DNA of 64,000 bases from assembly GCF_038452265.1 (NCBI RefSeq), contig NZ_CP151842.1, positions 2,294,001 through 2,358,000 on the forward strand, given 5' to 3'. Below are positions 9,556 to 18,717 of the stretch, piece after piece. Both the position numbers and the translations under genes were made by a program. Source of the DNA: Vibrio diazotrophicus. Its GTDB lineage: Bacteria; Pseudomonadota; Gammaproteobacteria; Enterobacterales; Vibrionaceae. Within the stretch, counting starts at the first letter, position 1. Every line of letters begins with the position of its first letter. The notes under the pieces are model-generated. The model was not told the DNA's origin. It worked only from the letters and a program-made list of their open reading frames with translations, and made no database searches.

Positions 9556-9966
9556 TTACATATTGTAGCCAGGCTCACTTGGGTTATATGAAACCTTATA
9601 AACTTTAAATACTCTCGCACCAAAGCCAGTACCACCGGTAAAGACTATTCGGCCTTCTCCTTTGTATAAAGCTTCAACTCTCGCTGCATCACTACCAAAA
9701 TAGAATGGGATAAATGATTTACCTGTAATATAACTCAATGTATCAGTAGGTTGACCAATGGTGTCATAGACCTGCCCCATTGACATACCAACCTTTACCT
9801 TCGCGAACTTACTCTCAGCAGGGATATTCCCTGTTACTTGCGTAATATTTTCCTGTGAGTTGGTAACTTGAGTGGTAGATGTCGATTCAGAAGTACTAGC
9901 GCAGCCAATAATGAAATTAGTTACTAGAGCAAGCCCCAAAACTTGCAATACAGCTTTTTTATTCAT
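9556..9966 (-). CDS. SmpA/OmlA-like lipoprotein
   Basis: A 136-aa exported lipoprotein. The signal peptide ends in a lipobox (FIIGC, Cys22). A Ser/Thr-rich linker follows, then a small domain with KVKVGMSMGQVYDTIGQPT, the motif style of the SmpA/OmlA (BamE-like) fold. It is unlikely to be BamE itself: the rest of the sequence differs and the context is unrelated. The function is unknown; probably outer-membrane anchored. The 225 bp upstream to the next terminator are AT-rich with nothing else I can support. Confidence 0.75.
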   Translation of the reverse strand: MNKKAVLQVLGLALVTNFIIGCASTSESTSTTQVTNSQENITQVTGNIPAESKFAKVKVGMSMGQVYDTIGQPTDTLSYITGKSFIPFYFGSDAARVEALYKGEGRIVFTGGTGFGARVFKVYKVSYNPSEPGYNM

Positions 9967-10191
9967 TCAATTTTCCTTAGATTTATAATTACTATCTTTA
10001 TTATTTTCGTGCATAGAATAATAACTATTCATAACGCACACAATATATATCTACATGATTTTCATGCATTATTCACGTTATCGATAAAAATTATAGATAA
10101 TAAAAATTTTAATAGATAATTAACCCTTATGTGGCAACCCAAATATAGTCAGATCCATATTTGATTATTATCCTATATCTGTTGAATAGAC

Positions 10192-10226
10192 AAAAAAAGC
10201 CCCACCGAAGTGGGGCTTTTTGTTTC
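10192..10226. terminator. adhE terminator (bidirectional)
   Basis: AAAAAAAGCCCCAC-CGAA-GTGGGGCTTTTT lies 39 bp beyond the adhE stop codon; A and T tracts flank a GC-rich 8-bp stem. Confidence 0.9.
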
Positions 10227-10264
10227 TTGATTTGGTAATCGTGCTAGCGAAAACCTATCTCAAA

Positions 10265-12961
10265 TTAAGCTTTTACTTTTTTATCTGCTTTAGCAGCTGC
10301 TGGAGCTACTTGGTCAGCTTTCTTCTTGATTACAGTAGTACCTTCGAAAGTTTCACCTTCAACGAATGCTTTACCGTAGTAAGAAGAGATAAGTACTTCT
10401 TTCAGCTCAGTGATTAGAGGGTAACGTGGGTTTGCACCAGTACATTGGTCATCAAACGCGTCAACCGCTAGTTCTTCAACTTTCGCTAGGAAGTCAGCTT
10501 CGTTAACACCCGCAGCTTGGATAGACATTGGGATATCAAGGTCTTTCTTAAGCTCATCCATCCACGCTAGTAGACGTTCAATCTTCTGAGCAGTACGGTC
10601 ACCAGGTTGAACTAGACCCAAGTGCTCTGCAACTTCTGCGTAACGACGACGTGCTTGTGGACGGTCGTATTGAGAGAATGCAGTTTGTTTAGTTGGGTTA
10701 TCGTTCGCGTTGTAACGTACAACGTTAGAGATAAGCAGTGCGTTAGCAAGACCGTGTGGTAAGTGGAACTCAGCACCAATCTTGTGAGCCATTGAGTGAC
10801 ATACACCCAAGAAAGCGTTCGCAAATGCTACACCAGCGATAGTTGCTGCGTTGTGTACTTTTTCACGTGCGATTGGGTCATTTGCACCATTCTTGTAGCT
10901 TGAAGGTAGGTACTCTTTTAGCATCTTAAGTGCTTGAAGAGCCTGACCGTCAGAGTATTCGTTCGCAAGAACAGATACGTATGCTTCAAGAGCGTGAGTT
11001 ACTGCATCGTAACCACCAAACGCTGTTAGAGACTTAGGCATGTTCATAACAAGGTTCGCATCAACGATAGCCATGTTAGGAGTTAGCTCGTAGTCAGCTA
11101 GTGGGTATTTAGCACCAGTCTTGTCGTCAGTAACAACCGCGAATGGAGTAACTTCTGAACCAGTACCTGAAGTAGTAGTAATACATACCAACTCAGCTTT
11201 TTGACCCATTTTAGGGAACTTGTAGATACGTTTACGGATGTCCATAAAGCGCATAGCTAGTTCTTCGAAGTGAGTTTCTGGGTGCTCGTACATAACCCAC
11301 ATGATCTTCGCAGCATCCATTGGTGAACCACCACCTAGAGCTAGAATCACGTCTGGTTGGTAGCTAGCCATTTGAGCTGCACCTTTCTCTACTACAGATA
11401 GAGTTGGATCTGCTTCTACATCAAAGAATGTCTGAACTTCCATACCTTGAGCTTTAAGTAGTGAAACTACTTCATCTGCGTAACCGTTGTTGAATAGGAA
11501 ACGGTCAGTTACAAGGAATGCGCGTTTTTTACCTTCTAGGTCGCTAAGAGCGATTGGAAGGCTACCACGACGGAAGTAGATTGACTTAGGTAGTTTGTGC
11601 CACAACATGTTTTCAGCTCGCTTAGCAACAATTTTCTTGTTGATTAGGTGTTTAGGACCAACGTTCTCAGAGATAGAGTTACCACCCCATGAACCACAAC
11701 CTAACGTTAAAGATGGAGCAACGTTGAAGTTGTAAAGGTCACCGATACCACCGTGAGTAGTCGGAATGTTGATAAGAATACGAGCAGTCTTCATCTTGTC
11801 ACCGAAGTAACGAATACGATCTGCGTTTACGTCTTGGTTAGTGTAAAGACCAGAAGTATGACCGATACCGCCGATTTCAACCATTGTTACAGCTTGGTCA
11901 ACAGCGTCTTCGAAGCTATCCGCTTTGAACATACCTAGACATGGAGATAGTTTCTCATGTGCGAACTCGTCGTCGTAAGAAACTTTACCAAGACCTTCAC
12001 CGATAAGAACTTTAGTATCAGCTGGAACTTTAACACCCGCCATTTCTGCGATAGCAGAAGCAGGTTGACCAACGATTTTCGCGTTTAGCGCACCGTCGAT
12101 TAGGATTGTTTTACGTACTTTGTCAGCGTCAGCTTTGCTTAGTACATGAGCTTTGTGAGAAGCGAAACGCTCTTTAACTTCGTCGTATACATCTTTATGA
12201 ACGATTACAGCCTGCTCAGAAGCACACACTACACCGTTATCGAAAGTTTTAGACATAAGAACAGAAGCTACTGCACGTTTGATGTCTGCTGTTTCATCGA
12301 TAACAACTGGAACGTTACCTGCACCAACACCGATAGCTGGTTTACCAGAAGAGTAAGCCGCTTTAACCATGCCTGGACCACCAGTAGCAAGGATAAGTGC
12401 GATACCTTCGTGTTTCATAAGAGCGTTAGATAGCTCTACAGATGGTTGGTCGATCCAACCGATGATGTCTTTTGGCGCGCCCGCTGCTACTGCTGCGTCT
12501 AGAACCAGTTTAGCTGCATCGTTTGTAGAATTTTTAGCACGTGGGTGTGGTGAGAAAATAATACCGTTACGAGTCTTCAAAGAAATCAAAGATTTGAAGA
12601 TTGCAGTAGATGTTGGGTTAGTTGTTGGGACGATACCACAGATGATGCCCACAGGCTCTGCGATAGTCATTGTGCCCATGCTTTCGTCTTCTTCTAGAAC
12701 ACCACAAGTTTTTTCATCTTTGTATTTGTTGTAGATGTATTCTGAAGCGAAGTGGTTTTTGATTACTTTATCTTCAACGATACCCATGCCAGATTCTGCT
12801 ACCGCTTGTTGCGCTAGAGGAATACGAGCTTGGTTAGCTGCAAGAGATGCTGCACGGAAGATTTTGTCTACCTGCTCTTGAGAGTAAGTAGCAAACTCAG
12901 CTTGAGCCGCTTTAACGCGAGCTACTAGAGCATCTAGTTCAGCCAGATTAGTTACAGGCAT
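10265..12961 (-). CDS. adhE: Bifunctional acetaldehyde-CoA/alcohol dehydrogenase
   Basis: An 898-aa fusion enzyme that reduces acetyl-CoA to acetaldehyde and then ethanol with NADH, regenerating NAD+ in fermentation. Residues ~1-440 are the CoA-acylating aldehyde dehydrogenase; the catalytic Cys is in NGVVCASEQ near residue 247. Residues ~450-870 are the iron-dependent alcohol dehydrogenase, with GGGSPMDAAK (cofactor loop) and the iron ligands in HSMAHKIGAEFHLPHG. Family members form long spirosome filaments. The length matches E. coli AdhE (891 aa). The ribosome binding site AGGAGA lies 7 nt before the ATG. Confidence 0.97.
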   Translation of the reverse strand: MPVTNLAELDALVARVKAAQAEFATYSQEQVDKIFRAASLAANQARIPLAQQAVAESGMGIVEDKVIKNHFASEYIYNKYKDEKTCGVLEEDESMGTMTIAEPVGIICGIVPTTNPTSTAIFKSLISLKTRNGIIFSPHPRAKNSTNDAAKLVLDAAVAAGAPKDIIGWIDQPSVELSNALMKHEGIALILATGGPGMVKAAYSSGKPAIGVGAGNVPVVIDETADIKRAVASVLMSKTFDNGVVCASEQAVIVHKDVYDEVKERFASHKAHVLSKADADKVRKTILIDGALNAKIVGQPASAIAEMAGVKVPADTKVLIGEGLGKVSYDDEFAHEKLSPCLGMFKADSFEDAVDQAVTMVEIGGIGHTSGLYTNQDVNADRIRYFGDKMKTARILINIPTTHGGIGDLYNFNVAPSLTLGCGSWGGNSISENVGPKHLINKKIVAKRAENMLWHKLPKSIYFRRGSLPIALSDLEGKKRAFLVTDRFLFNNGYADEVVSLLKAQGMEVQTFFDVEADPTLSVVEKGAAQMASYQPDVILALGGGSPMDAAKIMWVMYEHPETHFEELAMRFMDIRKRIYKFPKMGQKAELVCITTTSGTGSEVTPFAVVTDDKTGAKYPLADYELTPNMAIVDANLVMNMPKSLTAFGGYDAVTHALEAYVSVLANEYSDGQALQALKMLKEYLPSSYKNGANDPIAREKVHNAATIAGVAFANAFLGVCHSMAHKIGAEFHLPHGLANALLISNVVRYNANDNPTKQTAFSQYDRPQARRRYAEVAEHLGLVQPGDRTAQKIERLLAWMDELKKDLDIPMSIQAAGVNEADFLAKVEELAVDAFDDQCTGANPRYPLITELKEVLISSYYGKAFVEGETFEGTTVIKKKADQVAPAAAKADKKVKA

Positions 12962-13079
12962 AATGGATCTCCTAAAATAAAAAAATTTAAAATTAAAAAC
13001 TCTTTATTAAGCATGTTGCATATGTGTTTTTATCAAAACTTCAGAGACTTAATAACAACGAACTTAGTAAATTGCTTTC

Positions 13080-13128
13080 ATGGCTGAGTATAATATTTCA
13101 CTACGTGAAAAAAATTGACTCAGATCAG
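13080..13128 (-). promoter_or_regulatory. Putative FNR-activated adhE promoter
   Basis: Read on the minus strand, CTGATCTGAGTCAA (13128-13115) matches 8 of 10 defined bases of the FNR box TTGAT-N4-ATCAA. A -10 candidate TATACT (13092-13087) puts +1 near 13080, so the box is centred close to -41.5, the class II activator position. A palindrome TTTCAC-TAC-GTGAAA (13096-13110) lies between them. The wider 12962-13593 gap is AT-rich and also holds the promoter of the divergent MarC-family gene; I see no gene in it. Confidence 0.45.
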
Positions 13129-13593
13129 TTATGAAAAACTAATTATCCCTTTATAGGTAGAAAGCACCAAAGATACCAACTAACCAATTGTATTTATTGA
13201 AAAATTCCTCACAAAATAAACTGGTTAAAAATACTGCATTCGAACTGAAAATCTAAAAAAAATACAACATCGTGTAAAAAAGTTTCATTTTTGTACAACA
13301 TTACTACATGTAGACAAGTTTTCATGTGCTACTCATAGTATATCCATTTCATTTTGACTCTCCAGTAGATGCACTTTTTTTTATCAAAACTGGGGGGATG
13401 TTAAAAAATCCCATAAACAAGTCGATTAATGCACACATATTTGAAACAACTAATTTTCAATTATCGACCATAATTAGTTTTTCTCACGTATAAGCTGCAA
13501 AAAACAGCAAATTTTTTCATTCGCGATTTTGCTATGTTTGACTTAGATTACGCGCAATTAATTTCAATCCTATGAAAAATAAGAGAACCTAAC

Positions 13594-14229
13594 ATGTCGT
13601 TCGAAATTGCTATTTTTCTCCAGTTCTTTCTGGGCTTGGTTGCCGCAGTTAATCCTGTAGGAATCATGCCGGTTTTTGTTTCCCTTACTGGGCACATGAC
13701 TCCAGAAGAGAAAAACAAAACCGCCGCTACTGCTAATACTGCTGTGGCCATCATTCTGATCACTGCGCTGCTTGGCGGACAAATGCTGTTAGACATGTTC
13801 AGTATTTCTCTGGACTCATTTCGTGTCGCCGGTGGTTTATTGCTTATGAGCATCGCCTTTTCGATGATGAGTGGTAAGTTGGGTGAAGATAAGCAAAACA
13901 AACAAGAGAAATCGGAATACATCAGCCGCGAACAAATTGGTGTGGTTCCGCTGGCAATGCCACTAATGGCGGGCCCTGGTGCTATCAGCTCAACCATAGT
14001 ATATGGCTCTCGCTATCCGGGATTGATGGATACCACAGGTATTGTCGTCACGATTGTATTTTTCGCGTTGTGTTCGTGGTTGTTGTTCCGTTCAGCGCCC
14101 TATATTGTGAAATTGTTAGGCCAGACTGGCATCAATGTGATCACGCGTATCATGGGCTTGATACTTGGCGCATTAGGCATCGAATTTATTACCAATGGCT
14201 TACGTAGCCTATTCCCAGGATTGGCTTAA
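13594..14229 (+). CDS. MarC-family (YchE-like) membrane protein
   Basis: A 211-aa protein with six hydrophobic segments. Family landmarks are AAVNPVGIMPVFVSLTGHM near the N-terminus and PLAMPLMAGPGAISSTIV near residue 115. MarC proteins sit in the inner membrane and their function is still unclear; the older link to multiple antibiotic resistance was not upheld. It is closest in style to YchE, which lies beside adhE in E. coli, so the divergent adhE context supports that assignment. Confidence 0.85.
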   Translation: MSFEIAIFLQFFLGLVAAVNPVGIMPVFVSLTGHMTPEEKNKTAATANTAVAIILITALLGGQMLLDMFSISLDSFRVAGGLLLMSIAFSMMSGKLGEDKQNKQEKSEYISREQIGVVPLAMPLMAGPGAISSTIVYGSRYPGLMDTTGIVVTIVFFALCSWLLFRSAPYIVKLLGQTGINVITRIMGLILGALGIEFITNGLRSLFPGLA

Positions 14230-14247
14230 ACGCTAGCCTAAGGCTAT

Positions 14248-14281
14248 GATAGAGCGATAAAAAACGTTAGGTCGCTCTATC
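14248..14281 (+). promoter_or_regulatory. Perfect hairpin abutting the start codon of the K+ channel gene
   Basis: GATAGAGCGA (14248-14257) and TCGCTCTATC (14272-14281) form a 10-bp stem that ends one base before the ATG at 14282. The only Shine-Dalgarno-like bases (AGG, 14269-14271) lie in the 14-nt loop. There is no T tract on the plus strand, so it is a poor terminator. It may instead limit translation of the channel. Confidence 0.55.
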
Positions 14282-15139
14282 ATGTCTTTCTCAAATGAAA
14301 ATTTAAAACATCAGCTCTATGTCATCATCTTTGGAACTCACACCAAAGCGGGTAAAATTTTCGACATCGCACTTATTATCGCGATTTTCACCTCTTTGAT
14401 CGTACTGGTTCTAAGTTCCATCCCAAGTTTTGATGCGAAATGGCGTGAAGAGTTCAAACTGATCGAATACGGATTTACAGCTCTATTCACTATTGAATAC
14501 TTAACGCGACTCTACTGCTCACCAAAACCCAGCGCATACGCAAAAAGCTTTTACGGTGTAATCGATCTTGTCGCGATATTGCCGACATATCTCGCAATCT
14601 TGTTCCCTTCTGCGTCATTAGTTGGTGTCGTTCGAGCACTGAGAGTCATGCGTATCTTTCGTATACTTAAACTGGTTCGTTACCTTCAGGACTCCAATCT
14701 GTTGTTAAGATCATTGTTGGGTGCAAGAAGAAAAATCATTATTTTCTTCAGCACGGTAGCGATACTGGTCACCATCTTGGGTTCCTTTATTTATATCATT
14801 GAAGGGCCAGAAAACGGTTTTACTAGCATTCCGCAAAGTATTTATTGGGCAATTGTAACAATCACTACCGTAGGTTATGGCGACGTTGTACCACAGACAA
14901 CACTAGGTAAAGGCTTAGCGGCACTTACCATGTTATTAGGTTATTCAATACTTGCTGTGCCGACGGGCATTATCACCGCAGAGCTACATCAAGAAATGAG
15001 TGCACACAGAGCATTAGTGAAATGTCCTAACTGCTCTTTGGCGGGGCACGAGTCAGATGCTCTATTTTGTAAGCATTGTGGAAGTGAATTGGCAGATCCT
15101 GATAAGCGAGTGGTACCAGTCAATACGACGAAAACATAG
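14282..15139 (+). CDS. Voltage-gated-type potassium channel with C-terminal zinc ribbon
   Basis: A 285-aa six-transmembrane channel subunit. An S4-like helix carries regularly spaced arginines (RALRVMRIFRILKLVRYL, around residues 120-137). The pore loop holds the K+ selectivity filter TVGYGD at residues 196-201. The cytoplasmic tail ends in a CPNC...CKHC zinc ribbon (about residues 247-267), unusual for channels. It would form a tetramer in the inner membrane. The ligand or voltage response is unknown. Its start codon directly follows a hairpin. Confidence 0.88.
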   Translation: MSFSNENLKHQLYVIIFGTHTKAGKIFDIALIIAIFTSLIVLVLSSIPSFDAKWREEFKLIEYGFTALFTIEYLTRLYCSPKPSAYAKSFYGVIDLVAILPTYLAILFPSASLVGVVRALRVMRIFRILKLVRYLQDSNLLLRSLLGARRKIIIFFSTVAILVTILGSFIYIIEGPENGFTSIPQSIYWAIVTITTVGYGDVVPQTTLGKGLAALTMLLGYSILAVPTGIITAELHQEMSAHRALVKCPNCSLAGHESDALFCKHCGSELADPDKRVVPVNTTKT

Positions 15140-15208
15140 CGGATGTTAGAAGCTTAAAACTACGGATTAATACATGGGTGGTTCGACTCACTCAGTATCG
15201 TTAACCAG

Positions 15209-15238
15209 TATCGGAGATGAGATAAACCATCTCCGATA
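15209..15238. terminator. Terminator between convergent channel and GGDEF genes
   Basis: An 11-bp perfect stem, TATCGGAGATG / CATCTCCGATA, with an 8-nt loop. The T tract on the plus strand is short (TTGTTT), so its strength is uncertain. Confidence 0.6.
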
Positions 15239-15242
15239 TTGT

Positions 15243-16799
15243 TTATGCGACAGCTGATTGCTCCTCAAAGATTTCATACCCTCCTTCTGGATAGTTTCGT
15301 TTAGCCAAATACATCATCTGATCGGCTCGTTGAATCAAAGACTCAGCATCAAGCCTATTCGCTGAATAGAAGGCAACACCAATACTGGGAGGAACAATGA
15401 CTCTGGCTGTTTGTGCCCCTTCAAGGATATGTGGTTCGGATAAGACTTTTACAAATTTATTCGCGACAACAGAAGCATTTGCTCGGCATTTTAACCCTTT
15501 TACGATGACTGCAAATTCATCCCCGCCAAGACGGTAAACATTATCTGAACTTCGCAGGACTTCTTTCAGCCTCTGCCCGACATTCTTAATGACCAAATCT
15601 CCAGCTGCGTGGCCATACTTGTCATTGACGTCCTTAAATTTGTTTAAGTCCATGTAAAATAAACCATATTGGTGTTCTGTATCTTCCATCATATCGAGAT
15701 GATTATGGAACGACCGTCGGTTGGGGATCTCTGTGAGTTGATCTGTGTTTGCGTATTGGTGAAGCTGGCTATTGAGCTCTTTCTGCAAAGTAATATCTTG
15801 ATAAGTTCCTGCAACGGTAAGAGGAATTTGACTGTGAAATGCCCTCTTGATAACTCTACCTCTCACCAAAATCCAAACCCAGTGGCCAAGTCTGTGCCTT
15901 ACCCTAATCTCAGTCTGGAAAAAACTGACTTCACCATCCAACTTAGACCGCATATTTTCTTGGGCATCAGCCCAATCTTCAGAATGACAAAGGGGCTTCA
16001 AGCTTCCCCGTTTAATCGGGAAATCCGCCCACCGCTGGTAACCAACCATAGCGTAGGCGTAATCATTCAAAGCTAATTGATCACTTTGAATATCCCACTC
16101 CCAGGTCCCAATATTGGCAGCCCAAATCACATCCGACAGTCGTTTCTTTTCATCTTCGAGTTGGGTTTTAGTGCTTCTCTGATTTATCAGCAGTCGACTT
16201 AATGCTACCAAGGCAGAGACAAGAAATGTTGATAGCACAGTAAATGTAATTAATTGACGTTGATGAGTAGATCTCAACTGAGCGGATTGTTCTTTGACCA
16301 TATCGTCGAGTCGATGTTGAAAGTGCCAGAGTCCTTCTTGAGCCGAACGGTATTCAGAAATATCTCGAATAATTGAATAGAGAACGGGCCTGCCTTGATA
16401 AGAAATAGGAATAGACGACACTTCAACGGTTTTTAAATTTCCGTTTTTTAACTGGTGCTTGAAAATGAAGTAGTTTCTTTTCTCTTTTCGAGCTAGCTGC
16501 ATTTCTGCTTGAGTCGCCTCTTTGCTGAGGGTATTAATCTCTTGAATCTTCATAGATTCTAATTCTGAAATTGAGTAGCCGTAAAACTCTGAAGCAGAAG
16601 AGTTGGCTTTAACAATACTCCCTGTCACAGGATGGATTAGTAACATCACCATTTTGTGCTCTGCAAATGCCTTAACCCCATCGAGAGCATAGACTTCGAA
16701 AGAACCTAGAAATGTAATCAGTACAATGATAATGAGATTTTTAACGCAAAGTATAAGTGACATAAACCTAACTACAGCCATCAACAAGGTACATTTCAA
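15243..16799 (-). CDS. Membrane-bound PAS-PAS-GGDEF diguanylate cyclase
   Basis: A 518-aa sensor enzyme predicted to make cyclic di-GMP. Order: a hydrophobic N-terminal segment (about residues 20-40), a PAS domain (~50-150), a coiled linker and a second membrane segment (~183-205), a second PAS/PAC region (~225-345), and a GGDEF domain (~355-512). The active-site motif GGDEF is intact at 425-429. An RSSD inhibitory I-site lies exactly five residues upstream, so product feedback is expected. The sensed signal is unknown. ATGs at residues 7 and 13 are alternative starts. Confidence 0.88.
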   Translation of the reverse strand: MKCTLLMAVVRFMSLILCVKNLIIIVLITFLGSFEVYALDGVKAFAEHKMVMLLIHPVTGSIVKANSSASEFYGYSISELESMKIQEINTLSKEATQAEMQLARKEKRNYFIFKHQLKNGNLKTVEVSSIPISYQGRPVLYSIIRDISEYRSAQEGLWHFQHRLDDMVKEQSAQLRSTHQRQLITFTVLSTFLVSALVALSRLLINQRSTKTQLEDEKKRLSDVIWAANIGTWEWDIQSDQLALNDYAYAMVGYQRWADFPIKRGSLKPLCHSEDWADAQENMRSKLDGEVSFFQTEIRVRHRLGHWVWILVRGRVIKRAFHSQIPLTVAGTYQDITLQKELNSQLHQYANTDQLTEIPNRRSFHNHLDMMEDTEHQYGLFYMDLNKFKDVNDKYGHAAGDLVIKNVGQRLKEVLRSSDNVYRLGGDEFAVIVKGLKCRANASVVANKFVKVLSEPHILEGAQTARVIVPPSIGVAFYSANRLDAESLIQRADQMMYLAKRNYPEGGYEIFEEQSAVA

Positions 16800-17010
16800 A
16801 AATCATTCAGTGAGCACATGGAACATATTCAGCAAAATGATCTTTTTGTATTATTTAGTACCTCTATTTATGACTGGTAATGCTAGCAACCACTGGCACA
16901 ATAAAAATAGGCGTATGCCTTTTGCAATGTAGGATATATCTCGCGTTGTGTGAGGATAGCTTATACGAATAGTGGCGCTTGTTTTCAGACTCTACTCAGG
17001 CAAGTGACGA

Positions 17011-17038
17011 ACAAAAAAAAGCGCCCTAAGGCGCTTTA
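17011..17038 (-). terminator. asd terminator
   Basis: AAAGCGCC-TTA-GGGCGCTTTTTTTT read on the minus strand, 18 bp past the asd stop codon. Confidence 0.88.
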
Positions 17039-17055
17039 GATATTTGAACATATTA

Positions 17056-18168
17056 TTATTTTTCAGAAAGAATAATACGAAGTGTACGACGTAGCGGCTC
17101 AGCAGCACCCCAAAGTAATTGGTCACCAACTGTGAATGCATTGAGGAAGTCATCACCCATTGCCATCTTACGTAGACGGCCAACAGGGACAGACATAGTG
17201 CCTGTAACTTTCGCTGGTGATAGTTCTTTCGCGGTAATGTCACGTTCGTTAGGGATCACTTTTACCCACTCGTTGTGAGAAGCAATAATCTCTTCGATTT
17301 CATCCAAAGGTACACTTTGTTTTAATTTGATAGTCAGTGCCTGAGAGTGACAGCGCATCGCACCAATTCGAACACAAGTACCGTCGATCAGCACTGGTGA
17401 ATCTTGAGTGCCAAGAATTTTGTTCGCTTCAACACCCGCTTTCCACTCTTCTTTGCTTTGACCATTGTCGCGTTTCACGTCAATCCAAGGGATCAAAGAA
17501 CCAGCAAGTGGAACACCAAATTGATCCGTTGGGAAAGATGAAGAACGCATGGTTTCCGCCACTTTCTTATCGATATCAAGAATAGAACTAGATGGGTTAG
17601 CAAGTTCAGAACTTACAGAGTCATTAATAACACCCATTTGAGAAATAAGTTCGCGCATGTTCTGTGCGCCAGCACCAGAAGCAGCCTGATATGTCATAGC
17701 GCTGGTCCACTCAACCAGACCTTTTTCAAATAGACCACCAAGACCCATTAGCATCAAACTAACAGTACAGTTACCACCAACGAAGGTGTTAGTACCCGCG
17801 TGGATACCTTGTTGAATTTGCTTCAAGTTTACAGGGTCTAGCGTGATGATAGAGTCTGATGCCATACGTAGAGTTGAAGCAGCATCGATCCAGTAACCTT
17901 TCCAACCTGCTTGACGCAATGCTGGGTATACCTTTTCGGTGTAGCTGCCACCTTGACAAGTAATGATAGCGTCAAGCTGTTTTAGGCTCTCAATATCAAA
18001 AGCATCCTGAAGCATGCCAGCGTCTTTACCTAAGTTTGGCGCAGGAATACCAATTTGTGAGGTACTGAAGAATACTGGTTCAATTAGATTAAAATCACCT
18101 TCTTCAACCATACGTTGCATGAGTACCGAACCAACCATGCCACGCCAACCTACTAAACCTACTCTCAT
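17056..18168 (-). CDS. asd: Aspartate-semialdehyde dehydrogenase
   Basis: A 370-aa NADPH-dependent enzyme that makes aspartate semialdehyde, the branch point to lysine/diaminopimelate, threonine and methionine. The N-terminal nucleotide-binding loop is GLVGWRGMVGS, the catalytic Cys is C134 in GGNCTVS, and a later block reads RIGAMRCHSQALTIKLK. I start at the ATG of MRVGLVGWRG (18168), with GGAG about 9 nt upstream; an in-frame ATG 42 bp upstream would only add an unconserved leader. Confidence 0.95.
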   Translation of the reverse strand: MRVGLVGWRGMVGSVLMQRMVEEGDFNLIEPVFFSTSQIGIPAPNLGKDAGMLQDAFDIESLKQLDAIITCQGGSYTEKVYPALRQAGWKGYWIDAASTLRMASDSIITLDPVNLKQIQQGIHAGTNTFVGGNCTVSLMLMGLGGLFEKGLVEWTSAMTYQAASGAGAQNMRELISQMGVINDSVSSELANPSSSILDIDKKVAETMRSSSFPTDQFGVPLAGSLIPWIDVKRDNGQSKEEWKAGVEANKILGTQDSPVLIDGTCVRIGAMRCHSQALTIKLKQSVPLDEIEEIIASHNEWVKVIPNERDITAKELSPAKVTGTMSVPVGRLRKMAMGDDFLNAFTVGDQLLWGAAEPLRRTLRIILSEK

Positions 18169-18717
18169 CGCACTAATTCTCCGTGTGTTCTTGAAAAAAC
18201 AATTGACCATCTATAAGTGGTTCAGACAAAAATCTCAAGCGTTTCTTATAAAAATGATTATATTGCTGCTTTATGACAAGGAAAACGACGCGATTCGCTT
18301 CCCTACACAGCTAAATCTTATAAGTATACTAACTTAACACAACTATCTGGCTTTAAAAGGCATATTAGTAACAAAATGTTCGCTATATTCAGGATATTTG
18401 ACGATAAAACTTTGAATAAGAACGATAAATAACCGATAAAAAATCATCTCACTTTTCTTCAGAAAAAGAAAACAAAATAAAAATAACATTTAAAAACAAA
18501 GTATTAGAGATAATGATAAATCATTACCTCAAACAACACTTTTCATATTGGAATAGCATTCTACAAAATAATCAGGAATTAACTAAAGTTGAGTTAAATA
18601 TTTCATCTAGAAACAGAAATCTCTAACACTACTCGACAAAAACAACACAAAAATGACTCACAACAAGTCAACTCGAACGTTGCCAACCAAAAAACAACAT
18701 TTAATAAGAATTAACAG
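18169..18717. other. AT-rich intergenic region upstream of asd
   Basis: About 550 bp with no credible gene. It must contain the asd promoter. I looked for a lysine-riboswitch-like structure and could not identify one by eye. The half beyond 18340 is very AT-rich. Confidence 0.6.
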
